The notes: generated from the sequence alone by a model not told the origin. 64,000 nucleotides of DNA from Phenylobacterium deserti (GCA_945883235.1 CAMCXF010000012.1:19910-83909); one strand, 5' to 3'; positions 25,829-34,551 are shown, numbered from the stretch's first letter. Numbers and translations are program-made.

Positions 25829-27391
25829 ATGGCCGCGATGGAAACCCCGAAGGCCACAGCCCCGGTTGGCCCGGACGATCCGGCCTTCCAGGCGACCTTC
25901 CACGACATGATCGAGCACGACCGCGCCCGGGCGCTGACCGCGCTTGGCGCGCTGACCCGGGCACAGCCGACCTCCGTGCCGGCCTGGGCAATGCTCATGA
26001 CCGCGCATCATCGATGCCTGGACTTTGCCGCATGTGCCGAGGCGGCCTTGCGGCTGCTCGACCTCGATCCCCGCCATGATGAGGGTCTGCACCAACTGGC
26101 GTTCAGCCTGATGGCCCGTGGAGACTACGAAGGTGCGCTGGCGGCGTATCGGCGCGCCTGGTCGGTGACCCGATCCGGCTTCTCCGCAGCAATGGCGGGC
26201 TTGCTCCTGCACAGGCTGGGCCGGCTGGCGGATGCGGCGAAGGTCTACGACCAGATCCTGGCGACCACGGCACCGGGCAGCCTTGACGTCCTGCCGGCCC
26301 TGCGCGGCATGACGAGCCTGCTGCGCGACATGGGGCAGCCGCTGGCTGCCGACCGCTATGCCCATATGCTCAACGTCTGCTACCGGCTGAACCCGGTGCT
26401 GGTGGCCTCGGGGCTGGTGGACCGCGACCAGACCACGACGTTTCACGAGTGGTTCGGCCTGGTAGACAAAACTGCTCTGGGCAGCTTTCTGCGCCGGGGG
26501 CTGGCCGCAGAGCCCGGCGTCGCCCGGGTGCCGGAGACCTTCAACCTGCCGGACGAGCGTGTGGATCTGCTGGCGTTTGCCCGGACGGCTCCGGCGGGGA
26601 CACTCTACATCGTCAAGCCCGCGCGCGGGTCGGGCGGGCAAGGCATCTCCGTGACCGACGACGTCCTGGCAGCGGCAGACCAGGTCGATGTGGTGGTCCA
26701 GCGCTACATCGACCGGCCGTACCTGATCGACGGTCGCAAAGGTCATTTGCGGATCTATGCCCTGATCGCGGGGGTCCAGCCGCTGCGGGCCTATGTCTAT
26801 CAGGAGGGTATCGTCCGCATCGCGCCGGAACCCTATGACCCCCGGCCTGAACGCCTGTCAGAGGTGGCGATGCACGTCACCAACACCGCCCTGCATCTGG
26901 ACCATCCCGGCCTGAAGATCAGTGACGATGATACCCGCGACGACGACGGTTCGATCTGGAGCCTCTCGGCGGTGCTGCGCCGGATGGAGCGGGAAGGGTT
27001 TTCGCGCGAAGCCGTGTTCGGTCAAATCTGTGATCTGGTCAGCTGGTTCCTGCGCCACGTCGAGCGCGAAGGCCTGTTCGCCCGTCAGGCGGCGCTGGGC
27101 CCGGCTCGGGCCTTCGGACCCAAACTGATCGGTTTCGATATCCTGCTGGATGCCGACGGCCACCCCTGGCTGATCGAGATGCAGTCCAACCCTGCCGCCC
27201 GGGGGTCCGCTCTGGTCAACCGGATCAACGGCGAACTGTTCACCACAATGCATCGCATGCAGGTCGGGGTGTTCGCCGAAGACGGCATACTGAGCACCGA
27301 CCTGGAGGCCTTGCGCCGAGACCCCAAGGCGATCAGCGCCGCCGAGCGCGCCCTGGAAATACGCCACAAAGGTCGCTTCCGACCACTTTGA
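25829..27391 (+). CDS. TPR protein fused to tubulin-tyrosine-ligase-like ATP-grasp domain
   Basis: About 520 residues. N-terminal 1-170: Ala-rich helical repeats of TPR type (for example LDPRHDEGLHQLAFSLMARGDYEGALAAYRRAW). C-terminal about 240-490: TTL-like ATP-grasp ligase, with YIVKPARGSGGQGI (ATP-binding loop), QRYIDRPYLIDGRKGHLRIY, a linker resembling HVTNTAL, and GFDILLDADGHPWLIEMQSNPAA (metal-binding Glu/Asn). In eukaryotes this fold adds amino acids to protein tails; bacterial members are poorly described. Start chosen at ATG 25829; GTG 25820 and ATG 25838 are in frame, and GGAGG at 25822 fits 25838. No partner gene is obvious. Target is unknown. Confidence 0.82.
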   Translation: MAAMETPKATAPVGPDDPAFQATFHDMIEHDRARALTALGALTRAQPTSVPAWAMLMTAHHRCLDFAACAEAALRLLDLDPRHDEGLHQLAFSLMARGDYEGALAAYRRAWSVTRSGFSAAMAGLLLHRLGRLADAAKVYDQILATTAPGSLDVLPALRGMTSLLRDMGQPLAADRYAHMLNVCYRLNPVLVASGLVDRDQTTTFHEWFGLVDKTALGSFLRRGLAAEPGVARVPETFNLPDERVDLLAFARTAPAGTLYIVKPARGSGGQGISVTDDVLAAADQVDVVVQRYIDRPYLIDGRKGHLRIYALIAGVQPLRAYVYQEGIVRIAPEPYDPRPERLSEVAMHVTNTALHLDHPGLKISDDDTRDDDGSIWSLSAVLRRMEREGFSREAVFGQICDLVSWFLRHVEREGLFARQAALGPARAFGPKLIGFDILLDADGHPWLIEMQSNPAARGSALVNRINGELFTTMHRMQVGVFAEDGILSTDLEALRRDPKAISAAERALEIRHKGRFRPL

Positions 27392-27459
27392 CGGTCGGTG
27401 CCTGTCGACAAGCGGCGCGGTCTCGGCTTTGTTGCGCTCCAAACCGATTGTTCGAAGTG

Positions 27460-27879
27460 ATGGAACGCCAGATGCCGCCACGCATGTTGCCTGAACCCAC
27501 GCCGGAGACCCGGCACTTCTGGGAGGGTGCCCTCAAGGGTGAATTGCTCCTTCAACGCGACCAGGCGACCGGCGAGGTCTATTTCCCGCCGCGTCCGTTC
27601 TGCCCCGGCACCGGCTCCCGCGACGTCGAGGTGTTCAAGGCCTCCGGCAAGGCGGTGCTGTGGTCCTATGTGATCAACCACCGGCCGCGCCCCGACATGG
27701 GCACCGAGCCCTATGCCATCGCTGTGGTGAAGCTGGCAGAAGGTCCGCAGATGATGACCAACATAGTCGGCTGCCCGCAAACACCGGAAGCCCTTCAACT
27801 GGACATGGCCCTGGAGGTCACCTTTGAAAAGATGAGCGACACCATCGCCCTGCCGTTCTTCAAGCCGGCGGGAGCCTGA
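27460..27879 (+). CDS. DUF35 OB-fold acyl-CoA-associated protein
   Basis: About 139 residues. The rubredoxin-like zinc ribbon plus OB-fold DUF35 layout is visible: TRHFWEGALKGELLLQRDQATGEVYFPPRPFCPG, then an OB-fold with SYVINHRPRPDMG and a terminal FEKMSD. The zinc ribbon is degenerate: only one Cys (FCPGTGS) where family members have a CxxC. In steroid and acyl-CoA pathways DUF35 proteins bind thiolase-like partners such as Ltp2 or ChsH. The thiolase-like gene begins 5 bases downstream, so they probably form one complex. Start is ATG 27460; ATG 27472 is equally possible. Confidence 0.82.
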   Translation: MERQMPPRMLPEPTPETRHFWEGALKGELLLQRDQATGEVYFPPRPFCPGTGSRDVEVFKASGKAVLWSYVINHRPRPDMGTEPYAIAVVKLAEGPQMMTNIVGCPQTPEALQLDMALEVTFEKMSDTIALPFFKPAGA

Positions 27880-27884
27880 CCCCT

Positions 27885-29027
27885 ATGAAGCAAAAATCCG
27901 TTGCGGTTGTCGGGGCCGCTGAGACCACCCAGATGGGTCGCATCCCGGACGTGTCCGTGATCGGCCTGCACGCCGACGCCGCTCTCAATGCTCTTGCCGA
28001 CTGCGGCCTGAAGCCCTCAGACATCGACGGCGTGGCCTGCGCCGGGATCAGTCCCACTGATCTGGCCCACTATCTGGGTATCACCCCGACCTACGCCGAC
28101 GGCACCAGCGTCGGTGGCTGTTCCTTCATGCTCCACGTCCGTCACGCGGCGGCGGCGATCAACGCCGGGCTCTGCACCACGGTGCTGATCACCCATGGCG
28201 AATCGGGCAAGTCGCGGGTCGGTGCCGGTGGCTTTGGCCGGGCACCTTCCAGCCTGATGGGCCAGTTCGAGATGCCCTTCGGCGTGACCAGCCCGCCGAC
28301 CATGTTTACCATCCCCGTGCTCCGCTACCTGAAAACCTACGGCCTGACGGAAGAGGACCTGGCCTGGGTGTCGGTGATCCAGCGCGAGTGGGCGGGCAAG
28401 AATCCCCGCGCCTCGTTCAGGGACCCGATCACCGTCGACGATGTGCTGAACTCGCCGATGATCGCCTGGCCATTCCGCCTCTTGATGTGCTGCCTGGTCA
28501 CCGACGGTGGCGGTGCGCTGATCCTGACCTCGGCCGAGCGCGCCAGGGACTTCAAGGCGAAGCCTGTCTATGTGCTGGGCACGGGTGAGAGCGTCGAGAC
28601 CCCGCTGGTCAGCCAGATGGAGGACTTCACCTCCTCCAAGGCGTTCCGGGTTTCGGGCAAGAAGGCGTTTGACGAGGCGGGCCTGAAGCACGCCGATGTC
28701 GACCACCTGATGATCTACGACGCGTTCGCCCACCTGCCGCTATACGGCCTGGAAGATCTGGGCTTCTGCAAGCCCGGCGAGGCGGCTGCGTTCATCCGTG
28801 AGCGCAACACCGCGATTGGCGGCAAACTTCCGCTGAACACCAACGGCGGCGGACTCTCGTACATGCACTCCGGCATGTACGGCATGTACGCCCTGCAGGA
28901 GAGCGTGCGGCAATTGCGCGGCACGGCGGCTGCCCAGGTTCCGGGCGCGAAGAACAGCGTCTGTCACGGTGTGGGTGGCATGTTCGGGGCCTCGGGAACC
29001 ATCATCTTCTCGAACGAGGCACCGTGA
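27885..29027 (+). CDS. thiolase-like protein (SCP-x / lipid-transfer / Ltp2 type)
   Basis: 380 residues with thiolase fold: SVAVVGAAETTQMGRIPDVS start, GCSFMLHVRHAAAAINAGLCTTVLITHGES in the nucleophile region, NTNGGGLSYMHSGMYGMYALQE and C-terminal CHGVGGMFGASGTIIF. This is the non-decarboxylating clade often named acetyl-CoA acetyltransferase or lipid-transfer protein. With its DUF35 neighbour it resembles the Ltp2-ChsH2 aldolase, which cleaves a beta-hydroxyacyl-CoA side chain by retro-aldol chemistry; that function is inference. The 103-base gap after it holds two hairpins before the next receptor gene. Confidence 0.87.
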   Translation: MKQKSVAVVGAAETTQMGRIPDVSVIGLHADAALNALADCGLKPSDIDGVACAGISPTDLAHYLGITPTYADGTSVGGCSFMLHVRHAAAAINAGLCTTVLITHGESGKSRVGAGGFGRAPSSLMGQFEMPFGVTSPPTMFTIPVLRYLKTYGLTEEDLAWVSVIQREWAGKNPRASFRDPITVDDVLNSPMIAWPFRLLMCCLVTDGGGALILTSAERARDFKAKPVYVLGTGESVETPLVSQMEDFTSSKAFRVSGKKAFDEAGLKHADVDHLMIYDAFAHLPLYGLEDLGFCKPGEAAAFIRERNTAIGGKLPLNTNGGGLSYMHSGMYGMYALQESVRQLRGTAAAQVPGAKNSVCHGVGGMFGASGTIIFSNEAP

Positions 29028-29067
29028 CCGTGTCTTTGCTGCATCGCAGCACAACTGACACACGGTC

Positions 29068-29127
29068 GTCGCCAATCTGATAGGCGACATCGTTATGGGC
29101 GGCTCCAGTAACTGACTGGAGTCGCCC
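29068..29127 (+). promoter_or_regulatory. two tandem RNA hairpins in TonB-receptor leader; second sequesters the SD
   Basis: Hairpin 1: GTCGCC (29068-29073) pairs with GGCGAC (29083-29088), 9-base loop. Hairpin 2: 29097-29109 pairs with 29115-29127 over 13 base pairs with one G-U and a 5-base loop. The right arm contains GGAG (29118-29121), the only SD-like sequence, 9 bases before ATG 29131. Folding would hide the ribosome binding site. A six-codon ORF (ATG 29095 to TGA 29113-29115) overlaps the left arm and loop. There is no U-run, so it is not a classic terminator. Regulatory role is inferred. Confidence 0.5.
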
Positions 29128-29130
29128 AAA

Positions 29131-31647
29131 ATGAAATCCGCCCTGTTCGCCGCCGCCGCGTTCTACGCCCTGTCATTGGCCCTCCCGGCCTATGCCGCCG
29201 AGGACGCCGGTGCCACTGAGGTTGACGAACTGGTGGTCACTGGCCGCGTTGGCGGCGAGGCCCAGCGCAAGGTCGAGGCGTCCTACGCCATCACGACTGT
29301 GCCGGAGGAGCGGCTGCGCATGCAGTCGCCGCCGAGTGTGGCGGAAGTGCTGAAGAACGTTCCCGGTTTCTGGGTCGAGGCCTCAGGCGGGGTTGGCGGC
29401 GCCAATATCCGCGCCCGTGGCATCCCCATCGAAGGATTCGCCGCCATCGGGATGCAGGAAGACGGCTTGCCCGTCCAGCACGACGGCGGACTGGGCTTTC
29501 TGAACACCGACTTTTCGTTCCGGCTGGACGATACGGTGCGCCGCGTCGAAGTGGTTCGCGGCGGTCCGTCCTCGATCTTCGGCTCCTATTCGCCCGGCGG
29601 CATGGTCAACTTCATCACCCGCAAGGGCTCTGACCAGTTCGAAGGCCTGGCAAAGGCCGAAATCGGCGACTGGGGCTATTATCGGGGCGACGCCTGGGTT
29701 GGCGGACCGGTCGCCGGGTTCCGGGTCGGTCTGGGCGGCTTCTACCGCGCCGACCAGGGTGTTCGCGATCCGGGGTTTGAGAATGCCAACAAGGGCGGTC
29801 AGGTCCGCTTCTCGGTCGGTCGGGACTTCGAGGGCGGTTCGTTCGACCTCAACGTCAAGCACATAGACGACAACACCATCTTCTACCTGCCCGTGCCGCT
29901 GACCTTCGACAGCGACGGTGACACCGCAGGGATCCCCGGCTTCGACCCAAACTACGGCACCCTGGCCGGGCCTGAAACCGGTCGTCTGACGTTCCGCACC
30001 AACCGGGGTCCCTACAGCTTCGACCAGACCCGCGGCGCCGACCTCAAGCTCACCCAGTATACCGCCCAAGGCACGCTGGAGTTTGCCGGCTGGCAGATCA
30101 AGGAAGGCTTCCGCTACCGGACCAGCGACCTGAGCCGCGCCGGCTTCTTCCCTAACACGCCGGTCGCCGCCTCGGCGCGAATCGCCCAGGACGTAGCGCG
30201 CGGGGCCTCGCTTGGCGTGACATCGGGGCGCCTGACTTACGTCAACGGCGGGGCGGCTTTCGACGTGGCCAACCAAAACGGCACGGGTCTGGTGATGGAT
30301 GCGTTCCTGCGCGAGCAGGACATCACCCTTGACGAGGTCATCAACGATCTTCGGTTCCAACGGAGCTTCGAAGTGGGCGGCCAGTCCCACGACGTGGCTT
30401 TGGGCGTCTATTACGCCGGTGCAGAAGAGACCTTCCTGCAGCAGGGTGCCGCCGTGCTGGTCGACGTGCGGGAGAACGCGCGCCTGCTAAACCTGCAGGG
30501 CCTCAACGCCCAGGGCGCGGTGGTGGCGACCTTCACCGACGGCGGCTTCTCGCGGTTCGGCAGCCAGTTCAACAACGCCGAAGGGTCGTCCGACACCTGG
30601 GCGCTCTACGCGTCTGACGAATGGCGGATCACAGACCAACTGCGGGTCGACCTCGGCGCGCGCTGGGAGCGCATCGAGCTGTCCGGCCGCAACGAGCGCA
30701 GCGCCACCACCAACCTGGGCCAATCGCCGACCTTCGCCGACGACCAGGCCATCGGCGGGACGGGCGTGTTCGACGCGCTGGACCGCAGCTTTGACGACTG
30801 GGGCGCAACGATCGGCGTCAATTACCAGGTAAGGCCCGATTTTGGGGTCTTCGCCCGCTACACCAAGGGATTCAGGCTGCCGTCGCTGGGCGACTTCATC
30901 ACCAACCCGACCCGGACGGATCCGCGCAGCGCGGGCATCGATCTGGCCGAGGCCGGCGTCAAGTTCAGCCGGCCGATGTTCAACGTCTATGCGACCGCCT
31001 TCTACACCGCCTTCGACAGCCAGGGGTTCACCGAAACCCGTTTCGACCAGGCGACCAACGCGTTTGTGAGCCGCACGGAGTTCGCCTCCACCGAGGCCTT
31101 TGGCTTCGAACTGGAAGGCACGATCCGCCCCACGGCATGGTTCGACATGACCTTCAACACCACGGTGCAGGACCCGCACCTCGGACGGTTTATCTTCAAC
31201 GAGCGGGTGGCGAAGGTTGCCGGCGGGTGTCCGCTGGCCAGCGATACCGCAACGACCGGTGCGGACTGCCTGCGCCCGCGCGACTTCTCCGGCAATACGA
31301 TCGTGCGCTCGCCGAAAATCAGTGTCCGGGCCACGCCAGGGCTGAACCTGTTCGACGGCCGGGTCCGGGCCGAACTTGACCTGCAGTACTATGGCAAGCG
31401 GTTCGCCGACCTGGCCAACACACTATCGATCCCGGACTATCATCTGGTCAACGCCCAAGTGCGCTGGAACGTCACGGACCAGCTCTCGCTCTATGCCTAT
31501 GGGACGAACCTGACCAACGAGATCGGGTTGACCGAGGGCAACCCGCGGGCTGGACAGTTCATCTCCGGAGAGGCCGGCGCGAGGTTCTATCTGGCTCGGC
31601 CTGAACTCGGCCGGACGTACAAGGCGGCCGTGCTATATCGTTTCTGA
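29131..31647 (+). CDS. TonB-dependent outer membrane receptor (second)
   Basis: 838 residues. Signal peptide MKSALFAAAAFYALSLALPAYA, TonB-box-like VDELVVTGRV, plug with VEVVRGGPSSIFGSYSPGGMVNFI, and a barrel ending in RTYKAAVLYRF with terminal Phe. The barrel segment PDFGVFARYTKGFRLPSLGDF is typical. It is unlike the first receptor in plug sequence, so the two are not recent duplicates. The TGA stop overlaps the ATG of the PHP-domain gene (TGATG), giving a coupled import-hydrolysis pair. Ligand unknown; the neighbours point to an organic substrate rather than iron. Confidence 0.92.
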   Translation: MKSALFAAAAFYALSLALPAYAAEDAGATEVDELVVTGRVGGEAQRKVEASYAITTVPEERLRMQSPPSVAEVLKNVPGFWVEASGGVGGANIRARGIPIEGFAAIGMQEDGLPVQHDGGLGFLNTDFSFRLDDTVRRVEVVRGGPSSIFGSYSPGGMVNFITRKGSDQFEGLAKAEIGDWGYYRGDAWVGGPVAGFRVGLGGFYRADQGVRDPGFENANKGGQVRFSVGRDFEGGSFDLNVKHIDDNTIFYLPVPLTFDSDGDTAGIPGFDPNYGTLAGPETGRLTFRTNRGPYSFDQTRGADLKLTQYTAQGTLEFAGWQIKEGFRYRTSDLSRAGFFPNTPVAASARIAQDVARGASLGVTSGRLTYVNGGAAFDVANQNGTGLVMDAFLREQDITLDEVINDLRFQRSFEVGGQSHDVALGVYYAGAEETFLQQGAAVLVDVRENARLLNLQGLNAQGAVVATFTDGGFSRFGSQFNNAEGSSDTWALYASDEWRITDQLRVDLGARWERIELSGRNERSATTNLGQSPTFADDQAIGGTGVFDALDRSFDDWGATIGVNYQVRPDFGVFARYTKGFRLPSLGDFITNPTRTDPRSAGIDLAEAGVKFSRPMFNVYATAFYTAFDSQGFTETRFDQATNAFVSRTEFASTEAFGFELEGTIRPTAWFDMTFNTTVQDPHLGRFIFNERVAKVAGGCPLASDTATTGADCLRPRDFSGNTIVRSPKISVRATPGLNLFDGRVRAELDLQYYGKRFADLANTLSIPDYHLVNAQVRWNVTDQLSLYAYGTNLTNEIGLTEGNPRAGQFISGEAGARFYLARPELGRTYKAAVLYRF

Positions 31648-33071
31648 TGCGGGGTGGTCTGATCAGTCGCAGGTTGGCAGGCGCGACGGTTCTCGTCGCC
31701 GCGCTGCTTGTCACAACACCTGCGGCGGCCCAGCCCAAGCCGGACCTGACGCTCACCGGCGTGATGACCGGTGCCGACCATCAGACCTATCGCGAGGTCC
31801 CGTTCCAGATACCCGCCGGGACCACCGCCATTACGGTAGCGTTCTCCTACACAGGCCAGGATCAGAAGTCGGTCATCGACCTCGGCATCCGCGATCCCCA
31901 GCGGTTCCGGGGCTGGAGCGGCGGGAACAAGACGACCTTCACCCTGACCGAGATCTGGGCGACGCCGTCCTATCTGTCGGGGCCGTTGCCGGTGGGCGAA
32001 TGGAAGTTGATCCTGGGTGTTCCGAACCTGCGCAAGGACGCCCGCGCCGCCTACACCGCCACCATAACTCTGGATCGAGGCGGCGCTTTCCACGGGTTCA
32101 CCGCCGCGCCGCTGGATGACAAACCCGGCTGGTATCGCGGTGACCTGCACCTGCACACCGGGCACTCTGATGGGTCCTGCGCGGCTCAGTCGGGTGCAAA
32201 AGCGCCCTGTCCAGTTCACAAAACCCTGGACGCGGCGGTGGCGCGGGGCCTCGATTTCGTGGCGGTGACCGACCACAATACCTCCAGCCACTTCCAAGCG
32301 CTGGCGGAACTCCAACCGCACTACGACCAACTGCTGATCATCCCGGGCCGCGAGGTCACCACCTTCCAGGGCCACGCCAACATCATCGGCATGACCGCGC
32401 CGCTGGATTTCCAGCTCGGCAGCGGCCGCGCGCCAACCTTTGCCCACATCCTGGGTCAGGCCGAGGCCGCCGGCGCACTGGTAACTATCAACCATCCGGG
32501 ACTGCCTTCGGGCGAAGCGTGCATGGGATGCGGCTGGACGGCGCCGGTCGACTTTGGCCGTATCGCAAGCGTGGAGGTGATCAATGGCGGGATCGTCAGT
32601 GGTCCCCTGTCCGGTCTGCCGTTCTGGGCCGCGCGACTGGGAGAAGGCCATCGCCTCACCGCCGTGGGCGGATCGGACAACCACGATGCGACGCTGGACC
32701 TGACAAAGACCAACTCCGTGGGCCGCCCCACGACGGTGGTCTTCGCCCGGAACCTGTCGCAGGACGCCATCCTCGCCGGGATCCGCGCCGGTCGCGTGTT
32801 CATCGACGTTCAGGGAACCCGCAATCGTTTGCTGGACGTCAGCCAGATAGCCGGCCAGCTGACAATACGGGTGGCGCATGGCGCCGGGGGCAAGGTCACT
32901 CTGGTCGGCCCGGGTGCGCCACTGATGCCGGCTCGCGACCTTCCGGGCGACGATGAGACCCTGAGGGTCGGACTTCCGGCACAACTCAAGGGCTGGCTGC
33001 GCGCCGAGGTGCGGGGGCCGGACGGTGCGTTGTGGCTGCTGGGAAATCCGGTCTATCTGACGTCGCCATAG
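31647..33071 (+). CDS. CehA/McbA family metallohydrolase (PHP domain)
   Basis: 474 residues. A secretion signal is likely (MRGGLISRRLAGATVLVAALLVTTPAAA). Domain order: N-terminal beta-rich domain (about 40-160), then PHP domain with WYRGDLHLHTGHSDGSC (metal-binding HxH), VAVTDHNTSSH, REVTTFQGHANIIG, NHPG and VGGSDNHD. The named family members CehA and McbA hydrolyse carbamate pesticides, but most homologues have unknown substrates. Translation is coupled to the receptor upstream. An exported hydrolase coupled to a TonB receptor suggests periplasmic cleavage of the imported molecule. Confidence 0.87.
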   Translation: MRGGLISRRLAGATVLVAALLVTTPAAAQPKPDLTLTGVMTGADHQTYREVPFQIPAGTTAITVAFSYTGQDQKSVIDLGIRDPQRFRGWSGGNKTTFTLTEIWATPSYLSGPLPVGEWKLILGVPNLRKDARAAYTATITLDRGGAFHGFTAAPLDDKPGWYRGDLHLHTGHSDGSCAAQSGAKAPCPVHKTLDAAVARGLDFVAVTDHNTSSHFQALAELQPHYDQLLIIPGREVTTFQGHANIIGMTAPLDFQLGSGRAPTFAHILGQAEAAGALVTINHPGLPSGEACMGCGWTAPVDFGRIASVEVINGGIVSGPLSGLPFWAARLGEGHRLTAVGGSDNHDATLDLTKTNSVGRPTTVVFARNLSQDAILAGIRAGRVFIDVQGTRNRLLDVSQIAGQLTIRVAHGAGGKVTLVGPGAPLMPARDLPGDDETLRVGLPAQLKGWLRAEVRGPDGALWLLGNPVYLTSP

Positions 33072-33085
33072 AGGGGCCTAACGAA

Positions 33086-34249
33086 ATGAGCACATACCGC
33101 ATCGGTGTCGTGGGGCTTGGCCAGCGGATCGCCCATGTGCTGGCGGCGATGAAGGAGGTGGGCTGGAACCTCGACGTCGTCGCCCATGTCGATCCGGCCC
33201 CGGTCGGTGCACCGATCCTTGGAGTGGCGGGCATCCCGGCGGGACGACCGTGCGCCGATATCCCGGACCTGCTGCGCCAAGGCCCTTTCGACCTTTTGAT
33301 GCTGGGCGCGCCCAATCACCTGCACTTTGAGCACCTGATTCAGGCGCTGGACGTGGGGGTGCCGATCTTCGCCGAGAAACCTATCGTGCGGACCGAGGAC
33401 GAAACCGAAGCCCTGGCCCGCCGTCTGGCGCGGGCCGGAACCCCACCTGTCTTCGTCGGGCTGGTGATGCGCTCCCTGCCTATCGTGCGCGAGGTGCTGG
33501 CGCGGGTGGATAGGGGTGAGCTGGGAGAGGTGGTCTCCATCGACGCCACCGAGCACCTGCCGCCGGAGCACGGCGGGTACCTCGCGCGAAACTGGCGCCG
33601 CAAACAGGCCTGGGGCGGATCCTACTTCCTCGACAAGGTGGTCCACGATTTCGATATCTTCGGCCGCATCGTCGGTGCGCGCCCCGAGCGGGTGGCCAGC
33701 TTCGGCGGACGCAGGATATTCACCCCCGAGCGCGCCGATCGGCCCCGGACCTGGGAAGACGGCTCAGCCGCCTATGCCCTGCGGGACGCCGGTTGGGCCG
33801 GTGCCAATGACGCCTTCCAGTCGGACATGGATGTCACCGATCATCAGGTGGCGATGGTGGAATATGCCAATGACGTCCGCCTGTCCTTCCACGCCAACAG
33901 CCACACCGCCCTGACCGAGCGGCGCTGGTACGTGGCCGGGACCGAGGGCACCCTGATCGCCGACCTGGTGCGTAACAAGCTGATGGTGCGTCGGGCATTG
34001 TTCCGGGGGAAGCCCGAGAAAATCGAGTACGGCGGGGTGACAGCCGACGCGCACAACGGGGCGGATCAGGCGATGGCGCTGGACCTACTGGCGGCGCTGG
34101 AAGGGCGGGCCGCGTTTCCCGTGACGCCCTACGACTCGCTGGAGGCTGGGCTGACGGTGATGGCCATCGACCGGGCGATGGACGACCGACAGATCTTAGA
34201 GTGCGGGCCGATGTGGGCTCGGTTCGATGCGGCGCGAGGGCGAGTTTAG
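33086..34249 (+). CDS. Gfo/Idh/MocA family oxidoreductase
   Basis: 387 residues from ATG 33086 (GAGGGG 9 bases upstream). N-terminal Rossmann fold YRIGVVGLGQRIAHVL, the family signature EKPIVRTEDETEALARRL (EKP), and a C-terminal beta-sheet domain with VHDFDIFGRIVGARP. These enzymes oxidise sugars, inositols or related polyols with NAD(P). Third gene of the receptor-hydrolase-dehydrogenase unit, so a sugar-containing or polyol ligand becomes more likely for the receptor. No signal peptide, so it acts in the cytoplasm; a dedicated inner-membrane transporter is not adjacent. Ends before a repeat region. Confidence 0.9.
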   Translation: MSTYRIGVVGLGQRIAHVLAAMKEVGWNLDVVAHVDPAPVGAPILGVAGIPAGRPCADIPDLLRQGPFDLLMLGAPNHLHFEHLIQALDVGVPIFAEKPIVRTEDETEALARRLARAGTPPVFVGLVMRSLPIVREVLARVDRGELGEVVSIDATEHLPPEHGGYLARNWRRKQAWGGSYFLDKVVHDFDIFGRIVGARPERVASFGGRRIFTPERADRPRTWEDGSAAYALRDAGWAGANDAFQSDMDVTDHQVAMVEYANDVRLSFHANSHTALTERRWYVAGTEGTLIADLVRNKLMVRRALFRGKPEKIEYGGVTADAHNGADQAMALDLLAALEGRAAFPVTPYDSLEAGLTVMAIDRAMDDRQILECGPMWARFDAARGRV

Positions 34250-34551
34250 AGCGTTCGACGGTTGAGGTGTGTCACACGTTTGACAGGCTGTCTGACATCC
34301 CCCAAAAGCTCGTCATTACCCGGGTTGTCCGGGTAACCCATAAACACCGAGGTCAGTCGAACGAGGTCAAGGCGTCGCCGCCGGGATCCATTCAAAACAG
34401 CCAGCGTCTATGGGTCACCCGACCAAGTCGGGTGATGACGAGTTGAATTGGGATTGATCTACGAACATGCTGCGTGAGCCCAGGCGCGGGTGCGCCTCGA
34501 CCTGTTCGGGTGGGTTCGCGGTAGTGTCTCAGACGCCTGCGCAGACCGGAA
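34250..34551. other. intergenic region carrying paired hairpin repeats, no gene seen
   Basis: About 300 bases between convergent genes. The only structure I can support is the paired repeat at 34309-34442. Flanks hold a short GTGTGTCACACG dyad at about 34268-34279 and otherwise nothing gene-like; small open frames here lack SD sequences and family resemblance. Confidence 0.6.
34309..34442. repeat. inverted pair of 34-base hairpin (REP-like) repeats
   Basis: Left copy 34309-34342 and right copy 34409-34442 are imperfect inverted copies, both delimited by CTCGTCAT and ACCCATA (reverse-complemented on the right). Each copy is itself a hairpin: ACCCGG-GTTGT-CCGGGT on the left and CACCCGAC-CAAG-TCGGGTG on the right. 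A 66-base spacer separates them. Such CTCGTCAT...GACCCAT elements are common between Caulobacterales genes in my memory and behave like REP or small MITE elements. May also serve as a bidirectional terminator for the convergent genes. Confidence 0.7.
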
